Position numbers and translations under genes: made by a program. A DNA stretch of 64,000 nt from positions 38,335,804 to 38,399,803 of the forward strand of contig CM019218.1 in assembly GCA_009741485.1 (NCBI GenBank), given 5' to 3'. Shown piece by piece: positions 51,061-63,454 of the stretch. This stretch comes from Malurus cyaneus samueli. Its lineage: Eukaryota > Chordata > Aves > Passeriformes > Maluridae. Below the pieces are notes generated by a model, which was given only the letters and a program-made list of their open reading frames with translations, did no database searches and was not told where the DNA came from. The stretch's first letter is position 1. Each line of letters begins with the position of its first letter.

Positions 51061-51180
51061 GCTGCCGCGGGCGCCAAACGCGCTCCGGCACCGCCCGGCC
51101 TTAGCGAGTGCTCACCGCGAGCCGGCGTTTTCCGCCCCGCTCCCCGGCCGTGTTACGGGATGAGTTCCTCTATTCACGGA

Positions 51181-53879
51181 TGTGCCATGGCCTTCTCCTC
51201 TTGCGGTCTTCCTTCTTTTTTTCCCCCCTGGGTCTTTCTTCAGACTCCTCCTCATCCCCCTGATCGCTGCCTTCCCCCAGCGCCTCCTTTCTTTATGCCT
51301 CTTTGTCCTACACGACTACGATGGAAGATGCTTTGGAAGTCCCTGTTGCACACTGAGCTAGTACGCGACAGAGACTGCTTTCCTGTGCTTTGGTGACTTT
51401 CATCTTTTCCTTCAGAGGAAGATGCTTCCTAATTCCAGAAACCGAAGTGTCTGCAACTCATGTTAGTTAATGCAGCATGTGTTCATTAGGCTCTAATCAC
51501 CAAATAGAGGTTGTGGCAGAGTTTTAAGACTGTAGCAGTGTCTTTTCCTCGTATCTCGATACTTAAGCATCCTGCAAATTTCACAGGCATTTAAATTGAA
51601 ATGTGAACTTGAGGCTGAGCTAAGCAAAGAGTTAGACCTTTCTTAAATGTCCTTCCCAGAAGGATGAAGGGTGCTGTTGAGGGCAATTGAAGCTCCAGCC
51701 TGTCTCTGGAGTCCCTGCTGGCAGATCACACATGGCAGGGATGTACAGCAGGATCAATCTTTTACCTTCTCTTTTTCCTCTATTCAGTGTTTCAGCCAGG
51801 GGCAACAGTGACAGCATCAGTCACCTTTCTCCCCTTCCTTGAACTGAGGTCCAGTGCCTTTATCTGTCCACTGGTGGACTCACGTCATTCCTGCATGCTC
51901 TGATGGGGGCTGAGAGTATGGAAACTTGTGGCTGCTGTCAGATCCAAGCGAGCTCCAACTGCATCCTGACCCTCAGTGTGCTTGTGGCCATCACATTTAT
52001 CCAAAGTAATCTTAAAAGGACATGCTGGGTAATTTTAGTAGTGGGAATAAAATGTAACATGTGAGAAAAAGTGTTTTTAATGTAACAAAAGAGCTGCATG
52101 CTTAGAGAACCTCTCATTTTCTAGGAAGGGAGCACTTCCTCAGGCAGCCTGATGCATATTAACAGACGTCAATCAATAGTCCTCCAGCAGCTTCCAGGCA
52201 GCATTGCATCTGACTGCAGATTTTAAAACTCACTGTAATCATCTTTATCAGCACTACCATGGCAAGCTTTTACAACTCAGCCAGAAAGGAGGAAAGATGA
52301 CCATACCATTTAACTGCTTTTTGCTCTTCCCCACTGAAGTGTTCATGTAGATGGAGCTGCTTTGTTATCTCCTTTTCTTGCTTTTTTTTTCCCCTCAACA
52401 ACACTATAAAATAGTGGTTACGTTCCACAGTAAACATGGATAAATGTGCAGCGTTTATGCATTGTTGTATGTATGACAGTTGTGGAGAAAAAAAAGAAGT
52501 AAGCATGAATGAAAATGGTTGTGAGAGGGGCTGTGTACCTGCTGGGAAAGACTGGCTCTGCATTCCATAATAGAGCAGCGTCTTTCTAACACACAATTAG
52601 AAACAATTAACACACAATTCTAAAACACAATTGTGTCTTTCTAACACACAAAAACAGAAAATGAAGAAGGGTATTCAGAGCCACATTAAAAACTTTTCTC
52701 TCAGTTTTGTTCTGCTTCCCTCCTTTGATCCTGGTATTTAGTTTCCTTAACTTCTTTCTTGTTTCTTTGCACCATTGTTTTCATTTTTCCTCTCCTTACA
52801 ACAATTTCCATTTTCTAATCTTTAGTTTTCACTTGTTCTTGAAATACATGTAATATTTTTATATGAACCTGTTTAAAATTAATCACTGTCTTGAGATTTT
52901 ATATAGAAGGAACATGAATGAAGAGCTGATGGTGGTACATGATTTGAAGAAATTGTTTGAAAATATTTTTCAAAGTTAGTCATGGATCTCTTTGTTAAAG
53001 TTGTGATTTTTTTTTTTGAAAATGCATCTTTAGGATCTCAGAAGCATGAAATGCAGATTTTGAGAATGATGCATAGCTCTTTCAGGCTCTGCAGTGCAAG
53101 TCTCATAGTTTTACAAAACATGGTAAATCTGGCCATCAGCCAGGATTTTTTTCACTTCTTTCTTCTCAATTTCCTCAAGCCCAAGCACATGAAAATAACT
53201 CTGTGGTAAGTTACACACTCATTTGGTAATGAAATGGTATCATTATACATTTGACTCCCATTCCTGCACATTGCCCATAAACCAAGTAGTCTGGAATCAC
53301 ACAGGTTCTCCAGAAAAAAAAATAATTTGCTTATGAAATCAATGACATTTTCTATTTTCCTGAGAGGAAAAAGTTACTATTAATATCCCACAAGCACCCT
53401 GGTCTTTGTTGGGGGACAGACTTCAGTCAAAGCTGTAGATGGGGTAATAAAAGACTTCTATTATGACAGAAGGAGAATACATACTTAATGAAAAGTTCAC
53501 ACTGAAACAGTAGTCTAATTATGTAAGCCAAACCCATAAGGTTTCTATGGATGATAAAGTGAAATAGATTCCATTTGTTGGCTTGAGCTGGATGAGCAAT
53601 TGACCCTGAATTCTTCTAATGTCACTTTTTAGACATGGGCACGAGTCTCTAACAGAGGTTTTACATATGGCAGAGCAATTGTCCCCCATCGCTCTTAAAA
53701 ATTTGCTACGAGTTTTTACAGAAAATGGTGTCCAGATACCGTGAGTACATAGTTACATAGTACATTCACAGATGTAAAGCCTTTTCTTGACACACACTAA
53801 AGGTATCCTGCATGACTATAAGCATGTAACTGCTGTCTTCAGACAAGCACAGATTTTCCACAGATTCCTTCTAGCATAA
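51181..53879. other. Gene-free flank upstream of API5
   Basis: AT-rich, with no recognised gene, LINE or LTR. It contains a cluster of ACACAATT motifs with a 17-bp direct repeat (52580-52596 and 52634-52650). Confidence 0.65.
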
Positions 53880-54100
53880 CCGGGTTTTATTTCAAGGTTT
53901 CTCCCTGGCAAGGCGAGGAGTTTTTCCCTTCGGAGCGGCAATCCGCGCTCCCAGGTCTTGCCAGCAGGTGGCGCTCGGGTCCCGCGGAGGAGCCGCGGCG
54001 CTTCCCGGCGGGAATCGCTCCCGGCAGCAGGACGGCGCCCCGCCTTTGTGACACTATTCCCTGCAGCATTCGGAGCCGCGCCGCATTGCCCTCTGAAAAA
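53880..54100. promoter_or_regulatory. Isolated GC/CpG-rich island
   Basis: About 200 bp of CpG-rich DNA in otherwise AT-rich flank, more than 2.7 kb from the API5 island. It is not a CR1 or LTR I recognise. It contains a perfect CTCF-type core. It could be an insulator, enhancer or lncRNA promoter. Confidence 0.6.
53961..53975 (+). promoter_or_regulatory. CTCF core motif
   Basis: CCAGCAGGTGGCGCT fits the CTCF consensus CCASYAGRKGGCRSY at all 15 positions. It is embedded in the isolated GC island. Binding is inferred. Confidence 0.7.
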
Positions 54101-54354
54101 AACCTTACACCTACTCTGTTCCAAGACACATCTCCAAATTCAGCCGGAAAAAGGGATTAGAGAAATACATGTGGGTTTTTCTTTCCCCCTATTTTTTTTT
54201 TTTTCAGGTTGCTGCCCACTGTAAACGCAAGAGCAGTCTGCTTGTACCCTTCATACTGCTTACCCTGCCACGGTGTGTCTGATATTTAGAACATCCTTTT
54301 AAATGGTTTGTGAACGTGTTAGTAATGCTCCTCTCTTCCAAAGTACAGAAGCTT

Positions 54355-55388
54355 CCACAGTGGGTGGACTGTTAGATGGATTAGGAAATCGGTTGGATGA
54401 TCACATCCAGGGGGGAGTGATCAATGGCTCAGCGTTCCGGTGGGATCAATGATGAGTGGGGTCTGCATTGGGATGAGTGTTGTTTGGTATCTTCATTAAT
54501 AATATAGAAGATAGGATTGAGTGCACCTTCAGCAGATGACGTTAAGCTGAGTGGTGCAGTTGACACACATGAAGGACAGGATGCCATCCACAGGGAGCTG
54601 GACAAACTTGAGACATGGGCTCATGGGACTATCATGAGATTTAATAACTCCAAGTGCAAGGTGCTGCATCTGGTTTGGGGAAATCCACAGGACGAACACA
54701 GGCTGGGGTTTGAACAGCTGGAGAGCAGCCGGGCTGCAAAGGGCTTGGCGGTGCTGGGGGATAAGAAGATGGACATGACCCAGCAATGTGCACTTGCAGC
54801 CCAGAAGTGTCCTGAGCTGCATCAAAAGAGCGTGGGTAGCAGGATGAGGGAGGGGATTCTGCTCCTCTGCTCCACTCAGGTGAAACCTCACCTGGAACTC
54901 TGGGGCCCTCAACACAGGAAGGACATTGGCCTGTTGGAGTGAGTCCAGAGGAGGGTCACCAAGTTGGTCAGAGGGTCGAATCACCTCTGCTCTGAGAAAA
55001 GACTGAGAGAACTGGGATTGTTCAGCATGGAAAAGAGAAGGCTTTGGGGTGACCTAATTGCAGCCTTATAGTACTTGAAGGAAATTTACAGGAAAGATGG
55101 GGCAAGAGTAGAGAGAAGGCAAGGCTGAATTCGTTCAAATTTAAAGAGAATAAGTTTAGATCAGATATTAGGAAAAAATCCTTTACCACGAGGGTGATGA
55201 GTTACTGGAATAGGTTGCCCAGGGATATTGATGTCCCGTCCCTGGAGGTGTTCAAGGCTAGGATGGATGGGGCTCTGAGCAACCTGGTCTGCTTAAAGGT
55301 GTCCCTGCCCTCAGCAGGGGCACTGGAACTGGTTCATCTTCATCATCTTCAAGGCCCCCCTCCAACCCATTCTGTGACTCTGGCATTC
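54355..55388 (+). mobile_element. CR1 LINE, 3' part, with RT remnant ORF
   Basis: The best-preserved CR1 here, about 1.03 kb and plus strand. An uninterrupted 141-codon reading frame (54517-54942) encodes the end of the reverse-transcriptase ORF ([20 protein letters not shown] and onward, with a [11 protein letters not shown] motif). After it come the usual 3' region ('ggttgcccagggatattg', 'tccctggaggtgttcaagg') and a tail 'cccattctgtgactctgg'. It is 5' truncated and immobile. Confidence 0.93.
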
Positions 55389-58300
55389 CCCACCACCTGC
55401 CTCTTGTTTGATAAATTCTGAACTACCATTTCAGCCATGGATGCTGACCCAGCTCCCACATCAAGCAGCCTGACATCCTGTACCTTCTACTGCTCCAGAG
55501 GCTGCTGCTGGTGAGACAGCTGTTGCCACTGCTTCTGAAAGCATGTGAGAGCTGCTCTGCAGCACAGTGACAGATTGGAAGTGCTAAAGCCACATGGCAG
55601 CAAGCTGTGAAAACTTCTCCACAGCTTCTGTGTATTTGCAGTGGCATTTGCAATGGCATGGAACACTGTTTTCATCTGTGCTGGCTGATGAGAGTATGAA
55701 AATGACAGTGGCTACACAGAAGGAGCTAGGCAGTGACAAAGAGACAGAAGAATTTTGAGGGCTGAGGTTTGTTTTTACTTGGTTCTGGCAAAGCTATCCA
55801 GGCATAATTCAGAAAAATCCCAGCAGTGTGGTTGAAATACCTGGAATACTTGGAATATGTGCTCAAGTAGCACTTAATAATGGGAAGTCTGTGCCACTTG
55901 GAGGTCTCACTGTGGGCTGTAGCAGGTTGTATAAACATGGCTATGGAAACCACAGCCTGCAGCACCTGCTGTGCTCCAAATCATAGCTGAAATAGGATTT
56001 CTAAGCAGGCAATTCCTTTTGACTTGGAACTTGACTAGATTAGGATGAAATAGTATTCCACCAGCACTTTGAGCCACTCAAATGCAAAAAACATCCTAAG
56101 TAGATGCAGGCCTTTTTCATATTGGAAAAAAATTTGATGGCAAGTTGAATCTGCAATTACTCTGAAAAAGAAGCAAAGTATTGTTTTCCCTTCTCCCATT
56201 TCTTGAACTAGAGAAATTAGACTGCCAAAAAGGTTTTTTTCTGGCATAGATCTAAGACTTTTGTTGTCATGGGGATGTCAATTCATGGGGTTGTTTTTTA
56301 TGTTCTTAACCTAGCTGTGCCAACTAAGCTTTTGCATGCAGATCAGGTCTTACACCAATCTGAAAACTCAATAATAGTAATTAATAGTAATAGTAATAAT
56401 AATAATATAATAATAATAATTAAACTGGGCTTTCTGTTTAAGAAATTATCTTCTGAAAACTTCACTGTACTCCCTAATTTCTTTTCTCCTCAAAATATGC
56501 TTTATAACTAAATAAATGCCCAGGCATGTATTGCATACAGATAAATTAGAAGATGTCCTAAACACAGGTTTTGTTAATGCACACAGATATACGTGATGTG
56601 AACTTTACTGGCATGTCTGGCTGTGTGCAGGTCCTACAGGTGTGTGTTGGAAGGTGCAGGCTGTTTCTGTGCTTTGATCTGAAAAGCACACTCATATAAC
56701 AATGCACAAATATGTGCATATGCACAATGTCTGGCACCATGCATGTGTCAAATGTATAGGCGTGTGTAGTGCATGCCTGAGTGCATGATTACATATTTTG
56801 TTGGGTAAATACAAAATGTTTTGTGCTTTGTGTACTCATTTGTCATAAATGTGTAGAAGTGTATAGAATTCAATGCAGGGATTTTAGAGTATGCAGTGTG
56901 ATGTATACATGAGACTTAAAGCCTGGAAAGCATATTTTTAAGTATGTCTAACTATATTGCATAGACAATTCTACCTTTCCCATGAAAAAATTTTAAAATT
57001 ATTTAAATTTTCAGTGGAGCTCTGTGCATACCACAGTAGTTATGATTGCTAAAGGATTGCAAAAAATGCTGAAGGGGAATAGATATTACCACAATTTCCT
57101 AGATATTTTGCAGTGGAACTCTTCAGCTGTCTCCCCTACCTCAAGAATCTGTGTTTCTTGGAGCACATGAATATTCTGTGCTGAGTAGAAATCCTTGCTG
57201 TGTGTCAGCAAAATGTTGGTAGTGTCCTTTGTTGGCTTCCCTTGGCAGTTCATGCAAATCACTTTGAAATACAACAAACAATAAGATCCCTAAATGCTTT
57301 TAAACAAGACCAAATTAGAAGAAGGGTTCACATTGAAAACATAATTTTCAAATATTCAATTTCATTTCAATACTAATAGGGAATGAGATGGGAGAGAGCC
57401 GGCATGTGGGATAAACTGGATTTGTTAACATGCCTTGAAAATTCTTGGTGGCTAGCATGTCTTTTTTCGCTTGTGAATACATCGCTGTAATTTGGTGACA
57501 TTTCCATAGTCTCTCTGCTCTTGTACTTCAGGTGGAAATGAACTCTGCCCAGCAGGAGATAGACTGGAGACAACCACCAGCAGACTGTGTTTATGCATCA
57601 CGTGGGCAGCTGAGTGTTGCTGCACAGGCTCAAATGGGGAAGAAACAAGTAATTTCTCCTATCAGTCCCTACCAATTACTATCCGCCAGTTCATATATGA
57701 GAGCACTGACCAGGAAAGTGGGTGACTGAATCGTCAGAGACCAAAGTGACATCTCATTTTCTCAAGAGCAACTCAAAGTATCTTTGGTAGCACTGATTTG
57801 GGAGGTATATTTACACAATAGAAAGTGTTTGTCTGCAAGAAAGGCACTGGGGACCCTTCACTACCTGAGTGTATTTTGTCAGTATTTCTCTCTCCTAACA
57901 GAGGATATGCAGCAATTTACTTGCTGCTGCAATGGCTAACTACTAGAAAAGAGGCATGAAGTACACCATAATTAGCTGCTGTTTCTTTTACCCTTTATTA
58001 CTATGTTCTCCCTACCCTTCAACATGTGGCAACGTTTACCATTTTTCCTTGTTTTTTTGCATAAGGGTGAGTGTACCTGGCCCTTTTCTTCCTGCTTTGG
58101 TTTGCTGACATTACGTTGGTTGGACCTTCTTTAGATGACCTCCTTGCCTCATCTCATTTTTTCTTTCCTTCTCACTTTCTTTTGATTCTCGTTTTTTGCT
58201 TTTGTTAAGAATTATCCTTTTTGTGCCTCTGATCTCAGGAAATATCAGCCTTGCCTCATTTTGGCATGGCTACTCCATGTTATTTTGCCCAATGTATGGA

Positions 58301-59023
58301 GTGGCCCATCCCTGTGTTCATTTGTATGTGCCCTGTAGGTTGCTTGCCCACTCTCTTCCATTTCAAGGCCCTATGCTAAAGATGCTCTTTCCCTTTTGTC
58401 TGTGTATCCCTGTGACCTCAGGAACTCCTTGGACAAGTGTCCCTCAGCTCAGTACCTGACCAGCTGCTCAGACCCTGCTCAGCTCAGAACAGACCCTGGC
58501 ACGAGCAGTGCTGCCTCAGGTCCATAGCACTTATTTCTTCATCTTCAGTTCTGGCAGCAGGGACTGAGAGACAATATTTGCAATAGTCAGGAGAAGCTGC
58601 ACAGCACTTTCTTGAAAGAGGAATCTAAAAATTCCTCTGTCGAAGTCAAGGCCAGTAGAATCTGGTATTTTCAGGTTTTTCTGTCAGGACATGGAAGTTC
58701 CAGGACACTCTTTGCACTAGTTGCACCTGCTGTGGTGAAAATGTGAAGATTTTGTCACACTGTTACCAAGACTGTACATAGCTGAGTTTCCCTGCTCTTT
58801 CAAAGAGAAAGAACTAATTAAAATATGCACCTAAACAAATGAAGGGAATATGCATGTAATGTTTGCCAGGGAGTGAAAGGACTTTTTTGGGGTATGTGAT
58901 GAATACACTTCAGTGAAGACAAGGAAATGTCCTTATTTTTAATAGTAGAAGTGAGAACAAAAGACGCTTATAATGAAAAGTTTCTAAGAAAATACTTTTA
59001 ACGTTTTAAAACTAAAGCTAGCA
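55389..59023. other. Gene-free flank with microsatellite and TG-rich tract
   Basis: No gene was recognised. It holds an interrupted AAT microsatellite (56370-56423) and a decayed TG-rich, purine-pyrimidine alternating tract (about 56580-56920). The short ORFs are unremarkable. Confidence 0.65.
56370..56423. repeat. AAT microsatellite (interrupted)
   Basis: Runs of AATAAT and AGTAAT over 54 bp, interrupted by single-base changes. Confidence 0.9.
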
Positions 59024-59555
59024 TGTGGTTGTGTTTTGGTTTTGTGTTGGGAAGAGTGTTGATGACAGAGAATTATCAACAGTGCTCTGCTAAGCAGTGC
59101 TCAAGGCCTTTCTTGCCCTTCACTCCACCTCACCAGTGGGGAAGCTGGGGGTGCACAAGGAGCTGGGCAGGGACACGGTCAGCACATCTGACCCCAACCA
59201 ACCAAAGGGACATTCCATACCATATGGCAGCATGCTCAGCTCATAAAGCTGGGGGAAGATGAAAGATGGAGAGAGATGTTCAAAGTGATGATGTTTTTGA
59301 CTGAAGTAACCATTAGGTGTGATGGGGCCCTGCTGTCCTGGAGATGGCTGAACACCTACCTGCCCATGGGAAGCAGTGAATAAATTTCTTGTTTTGCTCT
59401 GCTTACATGCATGCTCTTGCTTTACTTTTTAAACTGTTTTTATCTCAACCCATGGGTTTTCTGACTTTCACTCTTCCAATTCACTTCCCATCCTACAGTG
59501 GGCAGTGAGTGAGCAGGTATGTGGGCCTTAGTTGCTGGCTGTGGTTAGACCACGT
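59024..59555 (+). mobile_element. Solo LTR, avian ERVL-like endogenous retrovirus
   Basis: About 530 bp. It opens near TGTGGTTGTG, has 'gaagctgggggtgcac' and 'ccataccatatg' blocks, a TATA-like 'ctcataaagctggg', an AATAAA at 59379-59384 in 'gaataaatttcttg', and ends near 'gtggttagaccacg'. It matches a common bird LTR family by memory. No internal retroviral genes flank it. Boundaries are approximate. Confidence 0.85.
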
Positions 59556-61164
59556 AATTCTCACATTCCCTCTTTGTTTCTCTCCTCTCTTTTCCCAGGC
59601 TGTGAAGCCATTTATAGCCAAATGGCTATAAACTGGCCCTTTTCCTCTCCCCCCCAACATCTCAACATCTATCTGTAAGATATTCTGAATGAGCACCAAC
59701 GCCTTGATTCAGTGCCTCTTTCATCTCTGCTTCATTTAGAGAATCCCAAGCAAAGAGTTATCTAGTATAATTATAGCCTTCCATGATGGAAATCTGCAGT
59801 TGCAATAAGATGGTGCACCTACTATGGAAAGCTGAGTATAATATATAGTAAAAGTGAAAACCAAATTAACTTTAAAACAATGTCTCAGATATAATGTAAT
59901 CTTACAGTTTGGAAGAGTCACTGGCTTGGCCTCACTTTGTATTTTTTAAAATGGTGTGAAAGAGTGACTAGTGAAGATGTGTGAGGGTCAACAGAGTTTG
60001 TGGCAGTTTGTGGACTGGCTAAACTTTCTCCCTTGCTAACTCACTCCTCTTTCCACTCTGAAATTGTGACAACAGGAGACTTTTGAAACACCTTCTCAGC
60101 TTTGACCTAGTGTAGCCCAAACCATCTGTTTTTCAGTCCAGACTGAACAAACTTGATAAGATCCTCTGCAGCGCTGCATTCCTTCCTGCTTAGTTTGGTG
60201 CAGCACTGAGAGCTGTGTCCTGGAGGGAAGAAGGGAACAGCCTGTCTCTCTTTAGCTTAAGAGACAGTCTGAGCTTTTTCTTCTGGCATGGGTTCAAATG
60301 TCTTAATTATTTACTGCTTATAATTTGGCTTATAATACAGACTGCAGCATGAAAAGCTCAGAAAGAGAGACCTATGATTCCCCTATTAAGATACAGAGAG
60401 AAATATCATTCACTGTAAAGGAAACAGCAAAAGGTTAAACTTCTGGACATGTGCTCTCTGGAAGTTTACACTATGAACTGTTTCTTTATTAGTCTTATTG
60501 GTCCCAGTGAGGCATTCCAACTACTCTCTTTCTCTTGCCATTGAATTTGTCTCTGAGCATCCAACTCAACTAGCAATTGATTATAAGAAACTTAGCAAGG
60601 AGCGAGACAAAATTAAATGTCTGAATCACAAATGGAACAGAGACAAGTTTTTTGGAAACACCTGTTGTTTTATCAGAACTTGCCACATCATAGATGAATG
60701 ACTCTGGTATCCCATGCAAAAGAGGAATTAAACTTGGTTGTTCTCTCTTCTGGATTTGTTTAGCCTTTTCTGGAGTCAACAGGCAACCAAATCAAATGTC
60801 ATCTTGAATATACATTGAGTGGTATATGAAGGAGAATTTTGAACCAGTCTTGATTATTTGAGATCCATGGGCACTTTCTGATGATGCTGGTGCTCAAATC
60901 AAAACTCAGATCTCAAAGTAGCTGTTTATATGTGGAAGAGGTATGTGACTCTCTTGCATTGGACACTCACATGTAACCCTTTCTCAGCTGCACACCAAAA
61001 ATATTGGAGTAGAGCTGAACTAACCCAAATTTTTGGTTAATCCCTATTAAAAGCCTGTATAACTTCAATTGCATTTTTCATTGTAAACAGGCTATGTTTT
61101 TTTCCTGTGCTCTTCTGAACAGCTGCAGTGTTCTCCCATGTGTTTCCTGTGTTTTATTGGCAAG

Positions 61165-61270
61165 TCACAGGATTTATGAAAGGGATTAGATGATATTGTT
61201 GCCTGTGATAGCAGAGGACCAGACTCAATGACCCAGGCAGTCTCTGCCAATCCTACTTCCCTATTTTCCT
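61165..61270 (+). mobile_element. Old CR1 3' tail fragment
   Basis: 'agcagaggaccagactcaat' and 'gacccaggcagtctctgcc' resemble the extreme 3' end of older CR1 subfamilies. It is short and decayed. Confidence 0.5.
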
Positions 61271-62237
61271 GTAGAATATGTAAATGATATTAGGACTGCT
61301 GGCATGGAAGTCACAATGCTAATCTTTTTTATTATTGCTTTATCCATTTTGAGCTGGCATATCCATATCACAGTGCTTGATTTTCTGTTGTCTTGCCGCT
61401 TATGCTGTCATTTGAACTAACCCATAAAAGATGTTAGAATTCAACTGAATCAGAGTAGAAAAGCTTGAAGTTCATTTTACACAGATTTAAAATGATTACC
61501 TAGGCAGGGGGAGGTCAGTCCCCCGTGTATATTTTGATATGCCAGAACTCCAAAGCCATTTTTGGAGTGTTGGTCTGTGAAGTGTCTTTTTTCAATGATT
61601 TAACACTTCAAAGTATAGACACGCCTGTGCAAACAGAGGATTAGGATGTTCCAGGCAGATGATTATGAAGGCAGGAGAACTTTCATGCAATGAAAGGCTT
61701 CTTTACAAGAGAATTACCATAATACATAAATACGTAGTTTTGAGACCAGATGAAGTAATGACATTTGATTTCTTATGGTTTTGTATATTGTAGTTGGATT
61801 TCCTAGTATCTAGTAATGCATGCACTGCAGGGGAGGCATTTCAGACAAGTTTTTGCATGTTTTTGTAAACTCTAATGCTGAGTAAAAATGTCTCTAAAAT
61901 CTTCATTTTATCAGATAGAAAAAATACCAGGTAAGAGCAAAATTTACTTCCCAGCATTGTCACTAGGACACACCAACCATCACAAAGAAGCTGCAGCCTT
62001 TCCTCCCATCTGTCCATTTATATGACCTGGTACAGTGCATTGCTGGTAGATGCAGGAAGAAATGTGCAGCTCTGTAGTCCATCTGTGTCATGGGCCACAT
62101 CCAGTTCTGCAGCTGTTTAGCTGTGAGAAGCTAATAATTTAGAGGCAGGACTGTACATACTTTCTGTGAGATGTTGGCTGCTTCTATAAGAGCCTCAGCC
62201 TGCTTTCTGTCACTATGGAGCTCATTGCTGAATAAGC

Positions 62238-62262
62238 TTTTTTTTTTTTTTTTTTTTTTTTT
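62238..62262. repeat. Poly-T run (25 bases)
   Basis: An uninterrupted T tract in the gene-free flank, adjoining the AT-rich block described at 62270-62490. Confidence 0.95.
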
Positions 62263-63454
62263 GTAATGACGAGCATATAATAAAGCACCCATGACCCACT
62301 CAAACACGTGAATCTTCAGCTTGGCTCTAAATAACTCTGCAGCTCTTTCATTTTATTAGGGCCCCAAAGTGGGCATTTTGTTGGCCTCTGTGAGGTAGGG
62401 AAAATTAGATTGCTTTGCACTGCATGGCTCTTTTATTATAATAAATGCATTGAGGATTGAGCTCTTTAATTAATATCTGGAAAAGAAAGGGAAGGATCTA
62501 CTACTGAAGCCCTTGGGCCATCTCAAGGAGAGGGTGAGAGTTAGAATTAGTTGGAGAAAAAGAAGTAAAGCAGCTTTCTGAAAAAAATCCTCCTTAATAC
62601 TCATTTTATGTCCAAATACCACGGGAAACGATGTTTTTTCAGTGGAGGAGACATTCCAGGACCATCACAGAGAGCAAATGATAGTGTCATTTAGGTCATA
62701 ATCACAATTTTTCTTTCCTGAGTCACTTTCTCTGAAGATTCCCTAAGCAACTGAACAATGACAGTTTGGCCTTCTGCCCTCTGGAAATCTATGTGTAAAG
62801 GTTGTGGTTTCCTTTTTCTACCTGGCAAAGTAAGCACTGGAAAATGACAGAGCAAGGTACACAGCAAGGAGGTCAAGAGCCTTTGAAAACAGGGTTCCTC
62901 TACCCACTCTCCTACTGTCTGTGACATGAATGCAGTTTTGCCAGTTATTTGTATTTTCAAATTTAAAAAAAAACCCTGAGGTTTTCTTGCTGGACAACCA
63001 GAAAGTTGAACTGGCAACTTTCAGAGTTTCATGCGAAGAGGCTGGGAGGGGGTACAATTGTGACACATAAAGACTTTCTCCCAGGCTGGGTGGCCAGGGC
63101 TGGAATAGGTCTCTTACAGATTGAATACACACAGCTCAAACTAGCAAAAAATTAAGAAAATTAAATACCTCTTAATGAAAACTTTGACAGGCAATACATC
63201 TCTCATAAATATTGAATTTGCATGTAAAATTAAAGTGTAACAAAAGAAAGAACAAAGCTAAGTCTTTAGCAGAATATAACAAATCATATTGTATTCTTGA
63301 AAGAATGTCAAGAACATGTGAATGGTTAAGTACAAAATGAACTCTTTAGTCTCTTTGGCAGCTGTTGCTCATTCTGCCTCCTAATTTGCCAGCTTAAATA
63401 CTTAAAATTTAAGACACCCATCTTTTCACTGGATTGGAAGAATCCACTTAAAAT

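Larger units (their letters stand above)
50250..51180 (-). promoter_or_regulatory. API5: CpG-island promoter of API5
   Basis: About 0.9 kb of dense CpG spanning exon 1, the first ~430 bp of intron 1 and ~430 bp upstream. GC boxes are abundant and there is no TATA box. Plus-strand ORFs here are composition artefacts. Confidence 0.87.
59556..63453. other. Gene-free flank with possible conserved non-coding DNA
   Basis: No gene was recognised. It includes a short old CR1 tail (61165-61270), two adjacent hairpins (61507-61568), a 25-base poly-T run (62238-62262) and a homeodomain-motif-rich block (62270-62490). Confidence 0.6.

Noticed and set aside
50262..51396. Long ORFs on both strands in the API5 CpG island (including 50971-51396 plus)
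   Set aside because: They are composition artefacts. The plus-strand one translates the 50-bp repeat. Only the MPTVEELY frame is supported.
54517..54942. 141-codon ORF as a host gene
   Set aside because: It is the tail of a CR1 reverse transcriptase inside a 5'-truncated element.
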